A stretch of DNA of 64,000 nucleotides, from positions 62,001 through 126,000 of the forward strand of contig NZ_LMKC01000006.1 of the NCBI RefSeq assembly GCF_001421355.1. The letters are read 5' to 3'. The notes beneath the pieces are model-generated. The model saw only the letters and a list, made by a program, of their open reading frames with translations, was not told the origin of the DNA and made no database searches. This document shows, piece by piece, positions 42,298-51,211 of the stretch. Both the position numbers and the translations under genes were made by a program. Position 1 is the first letter of the stretch. Every line of letters starts with the position of its first letter. The DNA comes from Sphingomonas sp. Leaf9. GTDB taxonomy: Bacteria; Pseudomonadota; Alphaproteobacteria; Sphingomonadales; Sphingomonadaceae.

Positions 42298-44042
42298 CGA
42301 TGATGGTGGCGATGGCGCTGATGCTGGCGGGGCCGGGCGCGGTCCCGGCGACGGCGACGATCCCGGCGCGCGACGCCGCGTTCCGGCGTCTGTCGGACGG
42401 CGAATATGCGTGGCGGCGCACCCTGACCGGGCCGGGCGAGGATGCGCCGGCCAGCCCCAATGCGACGCTGCCCGACGTGTCGCCGGCCGCGCAGGCGGCG
42501 ATGACCCGCCGCTGGACCGACACGCTCGCCGCGCTCGACCGGATCGATCCGGCGACGCTCAGCCCGGCGGCGCGCGACGATTATATCGTCTATCGCGCGC
42601 AGGTTGCGACCCTGCTCGCGCGCCAGCAGTTTCGCGAATACGAAAAGCCGCTGAACGCCGATACCAGCTTCTGGATGAGCGTCGCCGACATGGCGCGCGC
42701 CGACTATCGCGACGAGGCGGCTTTGCGGCTATATCTATCGCAGCTGGCCAGCCTGCCGCGCTATTACGACCAGCAGATCGCCAATATGCGCGCCGGGCTT
42801 AAGCGCGGCTTCACCCCGCCGCGCATCACGCTGCAGGGGCGCGATGCCGGCGTGGCCGAGGTGGTGAAGGCCGGCGCGGGCGAGGCATCGCCCTTCTACG
42901 CGCCGTTCAAGACGCTGCCCGCGACCATCCCGCCCGCGCGGCAGGCGGCGCTTCGGGCAGAGGCGAAGCGGGTGATCGCGGCGGCGGTGGTACCGGCGCA
43001 TGCCACGCTGATGGCGTTCCTGCGCGACACCTATATCCCGCAGGCCCGCACCGGGCTCGCCGCCTATGACCTGCCCGACGGGCACGCCTATTACCGGTCG
43101 AAGGTCCGCGAGTTCGTGACCCGCGACCTCAGCCCGGAGGATATCCACGCGATCGGGCTGCGCGAGGTCGCCAGGATTCGCGACCGGATGCAGCAGGTGA
43201 TGACGCAGGTCGGGTGGAAGGGCGACCTGCCGTCGTTCCTGAACCACCTGCGCACCGATCCGCAATTCTATGCGAAGACGCCGCAGGAACTGCTCGACCG
43301 CGCGGCATGGATATCCAAGACGTTCGACGGCAAGGTCGCGACCTATTTCGGGCGGCTGCCGCGGATGCGCTTTGCGATCAAATCGGTCGCCCCCGATATC
43401 GCGCCGTTCTATACCAGCGGGCGCGGCGGGCCGGGCATCTACCTGGTCAACACCTATGACCTGCCGTCGCGCGGCCTGTATTCGCTGCCTGCGCTCACGC
43501 TGCACGAAAGCGCGCCCGGCCATGCGTTCCAGATGCCGTTCGCGATGGAGCTGACCGACCTGCCCGAGTATCGCCGCAACGAATATCTCTCGGCCTATGG
43601 CGAGGGCTGGGCGCTGTATTGCGAGGCGCTGGGCGAGGATATGGGGATGTACGCAACCCCCTATGAAATTTTCGGGATGCTCAGCTACCAGATGTGGCGC
43701 GCCGCCCGCCTGGTCGTCGACACCGGCATCCATGCGAAAGGGTGGACCCGCGAAGCGGCGCAGGCGTATCTGCGCGACAATACCGCGCTGTCGAACCACG
43801 AGATCACGACCGAGGTCGACCGCTATATCGCGTGGCCGGGACAGGCGCTGAGCTATTATATGGGCGAGCTGGCGTTCCTCGACGCGCGGGCGCGGGCGCA
43901 GAAGGCGCTGGGCGACAAGTTCGACTATCGCGCATTCCACGACGCGATGCTGAGCCTCGGATCGGTCCCGCTGCCGATGATCGACGCGCGCGCCGACCGC
44001 TTCATCGCCGACAAGGGCAAGGGGCCGTACCCGATGCCGTGA
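42294..44042 (+). CDS. Secreted DUF885-family metallopeptidase-like protein
   Basis: A 582-residue protein with an export signal (MVAMALMLAGPGAVPATA) and the DUF885 fold. The HExxH-like metal site is in LTLHESAPGHAFQM, with downstream Glu in YGEGWALYCEALGEDMGMY, as in M3-like and DUF885 peptidases. Helical throughout, with FYTSGRGGPGIYLVNTYDL before the active site. It overlaps the reductase gene (ATGA), making it the last gene of the GH127 operon, where it would contribute to degradation of the peptide backbone. Enzymatic specificity is unknown. Confidence 0.88.
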   Translation: MTMMVAMALMLAGPGAVPATATIPARDAAFRRLSDGEYAWRRTLTGPGEDAPASPNATLPDVSPAAQAAMTRRWTDTLAALDRIDPATLSPAARDDYIVYRAQVATLLARQQFREYEKPLNADTSFWMSVADMARADYRDEAALRLYLSQLASLPRYYDQQIANMRAGLKRGFTPPRITLQGRDAGVAEVVKAGAGEASPFYAPFKTLPATIPPARQAALRAEAKRVIAAAVVPAHATLMAFLRDTYIPQARTGLAAYDLPDGHAYYRSKVREFVTRDLSPEDIHAIGLREVARIRDRMQQVMTQVGWKGDLPSFLNHLRTDPQFYAKTPQELLDRAAWISKTFDGKVATYFGRLPRMRFAIKSVAPDIAPFYTSGRGGPGIYLVNTYDLPSRGLYSLPALTLHESAPGHAFQMPFAMELTDLPEYRRNEYLSAYGEGWALYCEALGEDMGMYATPYEIFGMLSYQMWRAARLVVDTGIHAKGWTREAAQAYLRDNTALSNHEITTEVDRYIAWPGQALSYYMGELAFLDARARAQKALGDKFDYRAFHDAMLSLGSVPLPMIDARADRFIADKGKGPYPMP

Positions 44043-44058
44043 CGGGGCGCGCGCCCGG

Positions 44059-45171
44059 TCAGAACCAGGCGCGCACCCCCGCGACGACGCTGATCCCGCC
44101 GCTGTCGCCGCCGCGCGCACGGGCGAAGCGGGCGGTCGCGCCGAAGCGGCGTTCCCACGCCACGCCGATATAGGGCGCGACTTCGCGACGTCCTTCATAG
44201 CGCAGGCGCAGGCCCGCCGCGATATCGCTCAGCCCTGCGCCGGTGCCGGTCGCGGCCACGTCCTGCGCCGCGACATTCGCCTCGATCCGGGGTTGCAGCA
44301 CGACATAGTTGGTGATGCGCTGGTCGTAATAACCCTCGATCCGGCCGAGCAGGTCGCCCTTCGTCGACAGGAACAGCGCGCCGCCGACTTCGAAGAAACC
44401 GGGGGCCAGCCCCTCGATCCCCAGCGTCGCATAGGTTTGCGACGGGGCGGGGCGGATATCGTGGCGGATGCCGGCCTGCAGGTTCCAATAGGGATCGAGC
44501 GCGCGGGCATAGAGCGCCTGCACCTCCGCCGTACCCACCGCGCGGCCGACATCGCCTTCGCCCTCCGACTTCAGCCACAGCCGGTGGATATCGCCGCCGA
44601 CCCAGCCCTGCCCCTCCCAGCGATAGCCGTCGCGCCCCTCGCGCAAATGCACCTCGGCGATATCGAGCAGCAGCTGGTGAAAGGTCATGCCGCCATGTTC
44701 GCGCGTCAGGTGGTTCGCGCGGGCGGTGGCCATCGCCTGCGCGCCCCAGAACCGGTCGGCCAGGTGATCGCGCGCCGGGGCGGGGGCGGGCTTGTCGCCG
44801 GGCGGCAGGTCGGTGCCGACCGGATCGCCCATCCCCACCATGGCGTGCCCGGCATGCGGGTCCGGCATTGTCATGCCGGACATGTCATGACCCGCATGCG
44901 GGTCCGGTGCCGCCTCGGGCATCGCCATCCCCGGAATCGCCGACATATCGTGACCCGCATGCGGAACGGGCGTTGTCGCCGGCTTGGGCGACCGCTTCGT
45001 CGCGCGCTTCACCGGCGCGGCGGGCCGGGGCTTCGCGGCGGGCTTGCGCGCCGGTTTCGCCGCCGGGCGGGCGGGCATCGTCATGCCGGGCATGTGCATG
45101 GAATGGTCCATCGTCTGCGCAACCGCCGGCAGCGGCGACAGCAGCGCGACCCCGACCAGCAGCCGGATCAT
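44059..45171 (-). CDS. copB: Copper resistance outer-membrane protein CopB
   Basis: Predicted outer-membrane copper-binding protein of 370 residues. A signal peptide (MIRLLVGVALLSPLPAVAQ) is followed by a Met/His-rich metal-binding region with repeats (DHSMHMPGMTM, PHAGHDMS repeated, DPHAGHAMVGMGD) interrupted by a Lys/Pro/Ala-rich linker. The C-terminal CopB beta-barrel domain follows (DRFWGAQAMATARANHLTRE, EGYYDQRITNYVVLQPRIEA) and ends with a terminal Phe. ATG overlaps the CopA stop codon. Last gene of the five-gene metal-response operon. Confidence 0.93.
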   Translation of the reverse strand: MIRLLVGVALLSPLPAVAQTMDHSMHMPGMTMPARPAAKPARKPAAKPRPAAPVKRATKRSPKPATTPVPHAGHDMSAIPGMAMPEAAPDPHAGHDMSGMTMPDPHAGHAMVGMGDPVGTDLPPGDKPAPAPARDHLADRFWGAQAMATARANHLTREHGGMTFHQLLLDIAEVHLREGRDGYRWEGQGWVGGDIHRLWLKSEGEGDVGRAVGTAEVQALYARALDPYWNLQAGIRHDIRPAPSQTYATLGIEGLAPGFFEVGGALFLSTKGDLLGRIEGYYDQRITNYVVLQPRIEANVAAQDVAATGTGAGLSDIAAGLRLRYEGRREVAPYIGVAWERRFGATARFARARGGDSGGISVVAGVRAWF

Positions 45172-46916
45172 GCCGCCGCCTCCGCCCGGCGGACCTGCAC
45201 GACGCGCATCATCCCCGCATGCATGTGATAGAGCATGTGGCAGTGGAACGCCCAGTCGCCTTCCTCGCCGGTCACGTCCCAGCTGACCGTGCCGCCGGGC
45301 TGGACCAGCACGGTATGCTTGCGCGGGGCATGGTCGCCCTTGCCGGTCACCAGGTCGAAGAAATGGCCGTGCAGATGGATCGGATGGCCCATCATCGTAT
45401 CGTTGATGAGCGTGACGCGCACCCGTTCGCCATGCAGCAGCGCGATCGGATCGGGGTTCTCCGACAGCTTCTCGCCATCGAAGCCCCACATATAGCGCTC
45501 CATATTCCCGGTCAGGTGCAGCCGAACCTCGCGGTCGGGCGCACGGGTGTCGGGGTTGCGCTCCAGTGCCACGAGGTCGCGATAGGTCAGCACGCGGTGG
45601 CCGGCATCGGCCAGGCCCTGTCCCGGGTCCCCCGTGCGGTCGACCGGCATGGGGGAAATGGTCTGCACGCCCGGCCCCTTGCGCACCTCCGGCGCATTCG
45701 AAAAGTCGCGCATGTTCATCGCACCCATCGCATGCTCGGCCGCCGGGGCGGGGGCATGCCCCATCGCGGCGTGGTCCATCCCCGCCATGTCGCCGCCGCC
45801 ATGGTCCATGCCCATGTCCTTCATCGTCGCCAGCGGGCGGGGGCGAAGCGGCGGCACGGCGGCGGCCATGCCGACGCGCGGGGCCAGCGTCGCGCGCGCC
45901 ATGCCCGACCGGTCGATGCTCTCCCCCACCACGGTATAGGCGCGCAGGTCGCCCGGCACGACGATCGCGTCATAGGTCTCGGCCGGGCCGAACTGGAACT
46001 CGTCGATCGCGACCGGCTGCACGTTCAGCCCGTCGGCGGCGACGATCGTCATCGCCAGCCCCGGTATCCGCACGTTGAAGGTCGTCATCGCCGACGCGTT
46101 GATGAAGCGCAGCCGCACCCGCTCGCCCGGCGTGAACAGCCCGGTCCAGTTGTCCTGCGGCCCATGGCCGTTGACCAGATAGGTATAGGTCGATCCGGTG
46201 ACGTCCGCCACATCGGCCGGGTCCATCCGCATCGCGCCCCACATCGCGCGGTCCCTGGCCGACTGGTCACGCCCGGCGAGCAGCCCGGCCAGCGTCTGGC
46301 GCTGGCGATTGAAATAGCCCGGCTCCTTCTTCAACTGGTCGAAGATCATGTGCGGATGGCGGAAACTGTGGTCGGACAGCACGATCACGTGCTCGCGGTC
46401 GAAACCTACCGGATCGGCCCCCTTCGGATCGATCACGATCGGGCCGTACAGCCCCTCCTGCTCCTGCAACCCCGAATGGCTGTGATACCAATAGGACCCG
46501 CTCTGGATCACCGGGAAGTCGTAGGTGAAGCTGGACCGGGCCGGAATGCCCGGAAACGACACGCCTGGCACCCCGTCCATCTGGAACGGCAGCAACAGCC
46601 CGTGCCAGTGGAGCGAGGTCGCCTCCTCCAGCGTGTTGACGACGGTGATCCGCGCCCGCTGCCCTTCGCGCAGGCGGATCAGCGGGGCGGGGGAGCTGCC
46701 GTTGATCCCGATCGCATGCGCCATCCGCCCGTCGACCTGCCGCATGACATGGCCGATCGTCAGCGTGATGGCATCGCCCGATACGGTCGGCAGCGGTGCG
46801 GCGATCCCCGCCGAACCGTCCTGCGCCCAGAGCGGCCACGCACTGCCCAGCGCCAGCGCACCCCCGCCGAGCGTAGCACCGCGCAGCATTTGGCGGCGAT
46901 CGAGAACAGGCGACAT
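45168..46916 (-). CDS. copA: Copper resistance multicopper oxidase CopA
   Basis: Periplasmic multicopper oxidase of 582 residues, exported folded by Tat (LDRRQMLRGATLGGG). The four copper-ligand clusters are present: LHWHGLL, YWYHSHSG, GHPIHLHGHFF and FHCHMLYHMHAGMM. A Met/His-rich insert (MGMDHGGGDMAGMDHAAMGH, then AMGAMNM) likely binds extra copper. Oxidises Cu(I) to less toxic Cu(II). The ATG at 46916 is preceded by GGAG and gives a proper Tat signal; an upstream in-frame ATG at 46940 does not. The gene lies 30 bases after an ECF sigma gene in the same operon. Confidence 0.95.
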   Translation of the reverse strand: MSPVLDRRQMLRGATLGGGALALGSAWPLWAQDGSAGIAAPLPTVSGDAITLTIGHVMRQVDGRMAHAIGINGSSPAPLIRLREGQRARITVVNTLEEATSLHWHGLLLPFQMDGVPGVSFPGIPARSSFTYDFPVIQSGSYWYHSHSGLQEQEGLYGPIVIDPKGADPVGFDREHVIVLSDHSFRHPHMIFDQLKKEPGYFNRQRQTLAGLLAGRDQSARDRAMWGAMRMDPADVADVTGSTYTYLVNGHGPQDNWTGLFTPGERVRLRFINASAMTTFNVRIPGLAMTIVAADGLNVQPVAIDEFQFGPAETYDAIVVPGDLRAYTVVGESIDRSGMARATLAPRVGMAAAVPPLRPRPLATMKDMGMDHGGGDMAGMDHAAMGHAPAPAAEHAMGAMNMRDFSNAPEVRKGPGVQTISPMPVDRTGDPGQGLADAGHRVLTYRDLVALERNPDTRAPDREVRLHLTGNMERYMWGFDGEKLSENPDPIALLHGERVRVTLINDTMMGHPIHLHGHFFDLVTGKGDHAPRKHTVLVQPGGTVSWDVTGEEGDWAFHCHMLYHMHAGMMRVVQVRRAEAAA

Positions 46917-46946
46917 GGACACTCCATCGAACGGGGACACTGTGCC

Positions 46947-47540
46947 CTACGCGCGGGCGTCCCCGTCCCCTTGGGGCGTGCGCAGTTTTTCGGCCAGCGC
47001 CGCGCGGGCGCGGTGAATGCGGGTCTCGACCGCCTTCACCGAAATGCCCAGCAGCGCCGCGACCTCGGCCTGCGGCAGCCCTTCGATGCCGTGCAGGATC
47101 AGCGGCGTCTTCAGGTTGTCGGGCAGCGTCGCGATCATCCGCGTCACCCGGTCCAGTTCCTGCCGGTCGGCGGCGCGGTCGTCGATCGCGGCGGCGGGGT
47201 CGGGGATCGCCTCGGCCTGTCCGTCATGGTCGAGGCCGAACGACAGGAATCGCCGCACCGCCCGCCGCCGGGCCCAGTCGCGGCATTTGTTGAGCGCGAT
47301 CGTCGACAGCCATGCCGGCATCGCGCGGGCGCCGTCATAGCGCGCCAGCGCCCGGTGCGCGGCGACGAACGTCTCCTGCACGATGTCCAGCGCCTCGTCG
47401 GCATCGCCGGTCCACGCCCGCGCGATGCGGAACACCGCCGCGCGGTGGCGGCGCAGGATTTCGGCAAAGGCCGGTTGCCGCCCGGCGATGCTCAACGCCG
47501 CCAGATCGCCATCGGACAGGGTGGACCAGTCGACGCTCAC
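46947..47540 (-). CDS. ECF sigma factor (CnrH-like), metal responsive
   Basis: A 197-residue ECF sigma factor. Region 2 is seen in VFRIARAWTGDADEALDIVQ with ETFVAAHRALARYDG and PAWLSTIALNKCRDWARRR; region 4 in LPDNLKTPLILHGIEGLPQA and VAALLGISVKAVETRIHRAR. GTG start overlaps the stop of the sensor gene (GTGA). Gene order (small membrane protein, CnrX-like sensor, sigma) mirrors cnrYXH, so it is probably held by the membrane protein and released on metal sensing, then transcribes this operon including copAB. Confidence 0.88.
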   Translation of the reverse strand: MSVDWSTLSDGDLAALSIAGRQPAFAEILRRHRAAVFRIARAWTGDADEALDIVQETFVAAHRALARYDGARAMPAWLSTIALNKCRDWARRRAVRRFLSFGLDHDGQAEAIPDPAAAIDDRAADRQELDRVTRMIATLPDNLKTPLILHGIEGLPQAEVAALLGISVKAVETRIHRARAALAEKLRTPQGDGDARA

Positions 47541-47974
47541 CCCCGACCGTCGGTCAGCGCCTTCACCACCGCCGCGTCGAACCGTGCCGCCTGGTCGGGG
47601 CGCAGCAGCCGGCGCATGGCGAACAGATGCGCCAGCGTCGCCTTTTGCAGCGCGCCCATCGCGGCGTGGCTCTGGTCGACGGCGGCGGCGACACGCGGGC
47701 CGGCGGCATGTTCGGCGGCGATCGCCTCGGCAAGCCGGGCATTGGCGGCGCGCAGCTCCAGTTCCAGCGCGCGGCGGCGGGCGGCGAACTGCGTCTCCAG
47801 CGCCGCGATCCGCTGTTCCTGCGCGGCGTCGAGCGACAATTGGTGGTGCAGCACGTCGTGCAGCGCCGTGCCCCCCGCGTCCTGCACCGGAAAGAGTGCG
47901 CGCCCGACGAACACCCCGCCGACCGCCGCGACGAACGCCAGCACGATGCCGAGCGCGAGGTGCGGCTTCCTCAT
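47537..47974 (-). CDS. CnrX-like periplasmic heavy-metal sensor
   Basis: A 145-residue protein with one N-terminal membrane anchor (LALGIVLAFVAAVGGVFVGR) and a periplasmic four-helix hairpin domain. The residues H39, H43, E60, H116 and M120 (in LHDVLHHQLSLD, ALETQF and HLFAMRR) have the same spacings (+4, +17, +56, +4) as the CnrX metal ligands H42, H46, E63, H119 and M123, from memory of the CnrX structure. This strongly supports a metal sensor of the CnrX type. It overlaps both neighbours by four bases, implying equimolar production. Confidence 0.85.
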   Translation of the reverse strand: MRKPHLALGIVLAFVAAVGGVFVGRALFPVQDAGGTALHDVLHHQLSLDAAQEQRIAALETQFAARRRALELELRAANARLAEAIAAEHAAGPRVAAAVDQSHAAMGALQKATLAHLFAMRRLLRPDQAARFDAAVVKALTDGRG

Positions 47975-48240
47975 TCGCCGACCAGCAACGTCGAGGGGGC
48001 AAGCGGCGATCCGCCCGCCAGCGGCGCCAGCGACGCGGACTGCTGCGCGCCGGCGGGCAATTCCCCGCCGACCATGCCCAGCGTCAGCGCGGCGGCGGCG
48101 ACCGCACCGATGCCGATCACCCCGCGCCGCGCTTCTGCCCGCGCGGCCACCCGTGCGAACACCGCCGCATCGATCGCGTCCAGCGCATCGGGGGCAGGGG
48201 CGTCGGCCAGCCTTGCCAGCATCCGGTCGAGATCGTCCAT
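47971..48240 (-). CDS. Small CnrY-like membrane protein, putative anti-sigma factor
   Basis: An 89-residue protein with a cytoplasmic N-terminal segment (MDDLDRMLARLADAPAPDAL, then DAIDAAVFARVAARAEARR), one hydrophobic helix (GVIGIGAVAAAALTLGMVGG) and a short periplasmic tail. Size, topology and position before the sensor and sigma genes match CnrY, which sequesters CnrH through its N-terminal helix. Sequence similarity to CnrY is not obvious by eye, as expected for such a small protein. I start at the ATG at 48240; the frame also has an ATG at 48267. Confidence 0.7.
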   Translation of the reverse strand: MDDLDRMLARLADAPAPDALDAIDAAVFARVAARAEARRGVIGIGAVAAAALTLGMVGGELPAGAQQSASLAPLAGGSPLAPSTLLVGE

Positions 48241-48322
48241 CCTGTCCACTCCGCAAAGCCCTATCACCCGATACGCACCCGCGCCCAGTGCCCCTCACGC
48301 GATGCCGGACGGACGGTCGCGG

Positions 48323-48769
48323 CTAGAGCGGGAATACCAGCAGCGTCGAGGTCGCCGATGCGCACAGCCGGCCCTTCGCATCGGTCAGCCTGGCCTCCGA
48401 AAAGCCGACGCGGCGGCCGAGCGAGACCAGCTTGCCCTCCGCCCGCACCGGCCCGCTCGTCTCGCTCAGCGCCCGGTGGTACGCGACCTTGAGTTCGAGC
48501 GTCGTATAGCCCTGCCCCGCGGCAAGGCTGGAATGCACCGCACAGCCGCATGCACTGTCGAGCAGGGTCGCGGCATAGCCGCCATGCACCGACCCGATCG
48601 GGTTGAAGACGCGCCGCGTCGGCATCCCTTCGAACACCACCCGGCCGCGTTCCAGTTCGACCAGATAGAATTCCAGCGTCTCGCCGATCGGCGGATGCCG
48701 GTTCGCCGCCATCAGCGCGGCCAGCTGATCATGGCCGTCGAGCGCCGCCAGTTCCTCGGTGATGTTCAT
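48323..48769 (-). CDS. PaaI-family hotdog-fold thioesterase
   Basis: A 148-residue acyl-CoA thioesterase-like protein. The hotdog signature is seen as NPIGSVHGGYAATLLDSACG (HGG plus Asp on the central helix), followed by LELKVAYHRALSETSGPVRA and EGKLVSLGRRVGFSEARL. Typical PaaI/ACOT13 length. The start overlaps the stop of the TetR gene (ATGA), so it is co-transcribed with the regulator. The likely substrate is an acyl- or aroyl-CoA thioester; nothing in the neighbourhood fixes it. Confidence 0.88.
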   Translation of the reverse strand: MNITEELAALDGHDQLAALMAANRHPPIGETLEFYLVELERGRVVFEGMPTRRVFNPIGSVHGGYAATLLDSACGCAVHSSLAAGQGYTTLELKVAYHRALSETSGPVRAEGKLVSLGRRVGFSEARLTDAKGRLCASATSTLLVFPL

Positions 48770-49326
48770 GCCGCCTGTCCCTCCACTGCGCCGAGCCATG
48801 CCCGCGTGTCGGTCAGAATCCGGTCGGACAGCGGGTCGTCGCCGACCGCGCGCGCCAAGATCAGCGCGCCGACCATCGCCGACCAGTTGCCGATCGCGGC
48901 GCGGCGGCGCTCGGCATCGCTGTCACCCGGCATCAACGCAGTCAGCCGGTCGATCTGTGCCGACAGGCCCGCCGCCATCGCCGTGCGCGCCGCGGGCTGT
49001 TGCGTCCGCAGCAGCCCGGCGAGCGCGGCGGTCGGACAGCCCTGCGCCGCCGCATCGCGGTGCTGCGGCACCAGATAGGCGTCGAGAAACCGGGCGAAGT
49101 CGGTCGGCTCACCGGCATCCTGCGATGCCATGCTGTGCGCGACGCTCGCCGCGATCAGCGCGTCCTTCGATGCGAAATGGCCATAGAAGCCGCCATGGGT
49201 CAGGCCGGCGGCGCTCATCACATCGGCCACGGTGACCGCATCGAAACCGCGTTCGCGAAAGAGGCGTCCGGCCTCGTAAAGGATGCGCGCGCGGTTCGCG
49301 GCCATCTGTTCGCGGGAAACTCGCAT
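48766..49326 (-). CDS. TetR-family transcriptional regulator
   Basis: A 186-residue repressor with the TetR N-terminal helix-turn-helix: REQMAANRARILYEAGRLFR, ERGFDAVTVADVMSAAGLTH and GGFYGHFASKDALIAASVAH. The C-terminal ligand domain (QGCPTAALAGLLRTQQP) is of the AcrR/NemR-like type. It is divergent from an SDR/oxidoreductase operon with a 14-bp palindrome inside the facing promoter, so it probably represses both units and responds to a reactive organic compound (inference from the detoxification-type genes). Confidence 0.9.
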   Translation of the reverse strand: MRVSREQMAANRARILYEAGRLFRERGFDAVTVADVMSAAGLTHGGFYGHFASKDALIAASVAHSMASQDAGEPTDFARFLDAYLVPQHRDAAAQGCPTAALAGLLRTQQPAARTAMAAGLSAQIDRLTALMPGDSDAERRRAAIGNWSAMVGALILARAVGDDPLSDRILTDTRAWLGAVEGQAA

Positions 49327-49345
49327 GAAAACCTCTCGACGCCGA

Positions 49346-49375
49346 TTGACTCTTAAATGATGGCCATCATATATC
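49346..49375 (+). promoter_or_regulatory. Promoter with embedded TetR-type operator
   Basis: TTGACT (49346-49351) and TATATC (49370-49375) with an 18-base spacer form a sigma-70 promoter for the SDR operon. The spacer holds the perfect 14-bp palindrome ATGATGGCCATCAT (49357-49370), a fitting operator for the divergent TetR regulator. Confidence 0.7.
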
Positions 49376-49424
49376 ACAATTCATGACGCTTGTCATCTAA
49401 ATCCTGTCACGAAAGCCGATCACC

Positions 49425-50213
49425 ATGTCCAAGCCCAAGGTCCTCATTACCGGCGCGTCCTCCGGCATCGGTGCGGTCTATGCCGACCGTTTCGCGAAGC
49501 GAGGGCACGATCTGGTCCTCGTCGCGCGCGATCAGGCGCGGCTCGATGCGCTGGCGGAGCGCCTGCGTGACCAAACCGGGGAGTCGGTAGAGGTCGTGCG
49601 TGCCGATCTTGCCACGGAAGCCAATATCGCAGCGGTCGAAACCCGGTTGCGGGACGACGCAACCATCGGCGTGCTTATCAACAATGCCGGCCTGTCGATT
49701 GCCGGCAGCTTCGATACGCAGCCGTCGGCCGATCTGGCGAGGCTCGTCGCGGTCAACGCGACGGCGGTGATGCGGCTCGCCCATGCCGTCGCCCCGCGCT
49801 TCGTCGCGGCGGGCGAGGGGGCGATCGTGAACCTTGGTTCGGTGGTCGGCTTCGTGCCGGAATTCGGGCAGACCGTCTATGGCGCGACCAAGGCGTTCGT
49901 GCTGTTCCTGTCGCAGGGCCTTGCGTACGAACTGGGGCCGAAGGGCGTGTATGTGCAGGCGGTGGTGCCCGCCGCGACCGCGACCGATATCTGGAGCCGT
50001 GCCGGCGCCGACGCGTCGCAGATCCCGCCGTTGATGGCGGTCGATGCGCTGGTCGATGCCGCGCTGGTCGGGTTCGACCGGCGCGAGGGCGTTACCATTC
50101 CGCCGCTGCACGACGGTGCGCTGTGGGACGCGTATCAGGCGGATCGCGCCGCGATGATCCCCGGCTTCGGCGAAACAGCGCCCGCGCCGCGCTATACGGA
50201 GACGGTAGCATGA
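49425..50213 (+). CDS. SDR-family NAD(P)-dependent oxidoreductase
   Basis: A 262-residue short-chain dehydrogenase/reductase. The cofactor motif TGASSGIGAVYADRFAKRG, the NNAG motif (LINNAGLS), the catalytic Ser in VNLGSVVGFV and YxxxK in VYGATKAFV are all in place. Substrate unknown. First gene of an operon with a quinone-oxidoreductase-like and an alpha/beta-hydrolase gene, under the TetR-type promoter. The stop overlaps the next start (ATGA). Confidence 0.92.
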   Translation: MSKPKVLITGASSGIGAVYADRFAKRGHDLVLVARDQARLDALAERLRDQTGESVEVVRADLATEANIAAVETRLRDDATIGVLINNAGLSIAGSFDTQPSADLARLVAVNATAVMRLAHAVAPRFVAAGEGAIVNLGSVVGFVPEFGQTVYGATKAFVLFLSQGLAYELGPKGVYVQAVVPAATATDIWSRAGADASQIPPLMAVDALVDAALVGFDRREGVTIPPLHDGALWDAYQADRAAMIPGFGETAPAPRYTETVA

Positions 50214-51211
50214 AGGCCTGGGTCCTCGACCGCTATGGCAAGGGGCAGGCGCTGCGCCTGACCGACCTGCCCGATCCCGCGATCGGCGACCGCGACGTGC
50301 TGGTCGCGATTCAAGCGACGGGGCTGAACCCGCTCGACAACAAGATCCGCGACGGCGCGTTCAAGCCGTTCCTGCGCTACAAGCCGCCGTTCGTCCTCGG
50401 CCATGATTTCGCGGGCAAGGTCGTGGCGGTGGGCACCGGCGTGCGCGGCTTCAAGGTAGGCGATGCGGTCCACGGCCGTCCGCGCGACGGGCGGATCGGC
50501 ACGTTCGCAACGCGGATCGCGGTCGATGCGGTCGACGTGGCGAAGGTGCCGGCGAACCTGTCGATGGCACAGGCCGCCGCGCTGCCGCTGGTCGCGCTGA
50601 CGGCGTGGCAGGCGCTGGTCGAGATCGCGAACGTGCGCGCCGGCCAGAAGGTGCTGATCCATGCCGGTTCGGGCGGGGTGGGCACGATCGCGATCCAGCT
50701 GGCCAAGCATCTCGGCGCGACCGTCGCCACCACGACCAGCGCGGCCAATGCCGATCTGGTCCGCGGCCTCGGCGCGGATATCGTGATCGATTACCGGACG
50801 CAGGATTTCAGCGAACAGCTCTCGGGCTATGATGTCGTCCTCGCCAGCCTCGATGCCAAGACGCTGGAGAAATCGCTGAAGGTGCTGAAGCCCGGCGGCC
50901 GGCTGATCTCGCTCGCGGGACCGCCCGATGCCGCCTTTGCGCGCCAGCAGGGGCTGAACCCGGTGATGGGTCTGGTCATGCGCCTGCTGAGCGCCGGCAT
51001 CCGCCGCAAGGCAAAGCGGGTGGGCGCCACCTATTCCTTCCTGTTCATGCGCGCCGACGGCGACCAGCTGACCAAATTCGACGCGCTGGTCGAACAGGGC
51101 GCGATCCGCCCGGTGATCGACCGGACCTTCCCCTTTACCCAGCTGAACGCGGCGCTCGATCATGTCGACAGCGGCCGGGCAAAGGGCAAGGTGGTGGTCG
51201 ATGTCGCCTGA
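50210..51211 (+). CDS. NADP-dependent zinc-free MDR alcohol dehydrogenase / quinone oxidoreductase
   Basis: A 333-residue medium-chain reductase. The GroES-like N-terminal domain has TGLNPLDNKIRDGAF and LGHDFAGKVVAVGTGVRGFK; the Rossmann domain has VLIHAGSGGVGTIAIQLAKH (about residues 145-164), typical of the quinone oxidoreductase/enoyl-reductase branch without catalytic zinc. C-terminal FTQLNAALDHVDSGRAKGKV is diagnostic for this branch. Likely reduces quinones or reactive carbonyls with NADPH. Coupled to both neighbours. Confidence 0.9.
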   Translation: MKAWVLDRYGKGQALRLTDLPDPAIGDRDVLVAIQATGLNPLDNKIRDGAFKPFLRYKPPFVLGHDFAGKVVAVGTGVRGFKVGDAVHGRPRDGRIGTFATRIAVDAVDVAKVPANLSMAQAAALPLVALTAWQALVEIANVRAGQKVLIHAGSGGVGTIAIQLAKHLGATVATTTSAANADLVRGLGADIVIDYRTQDFSEQLSGYDVVLASLDAKTLEKSLKVLKPGGRLISLAGPPDAAFARQQGLNPVMGLVMRLLSAGIRRKAKRVGATYSFLFMRADGDQLTKFDALVEQGAIRPVIDRTFPFTQLNAALDHVDSGRAKGKVVVDVA

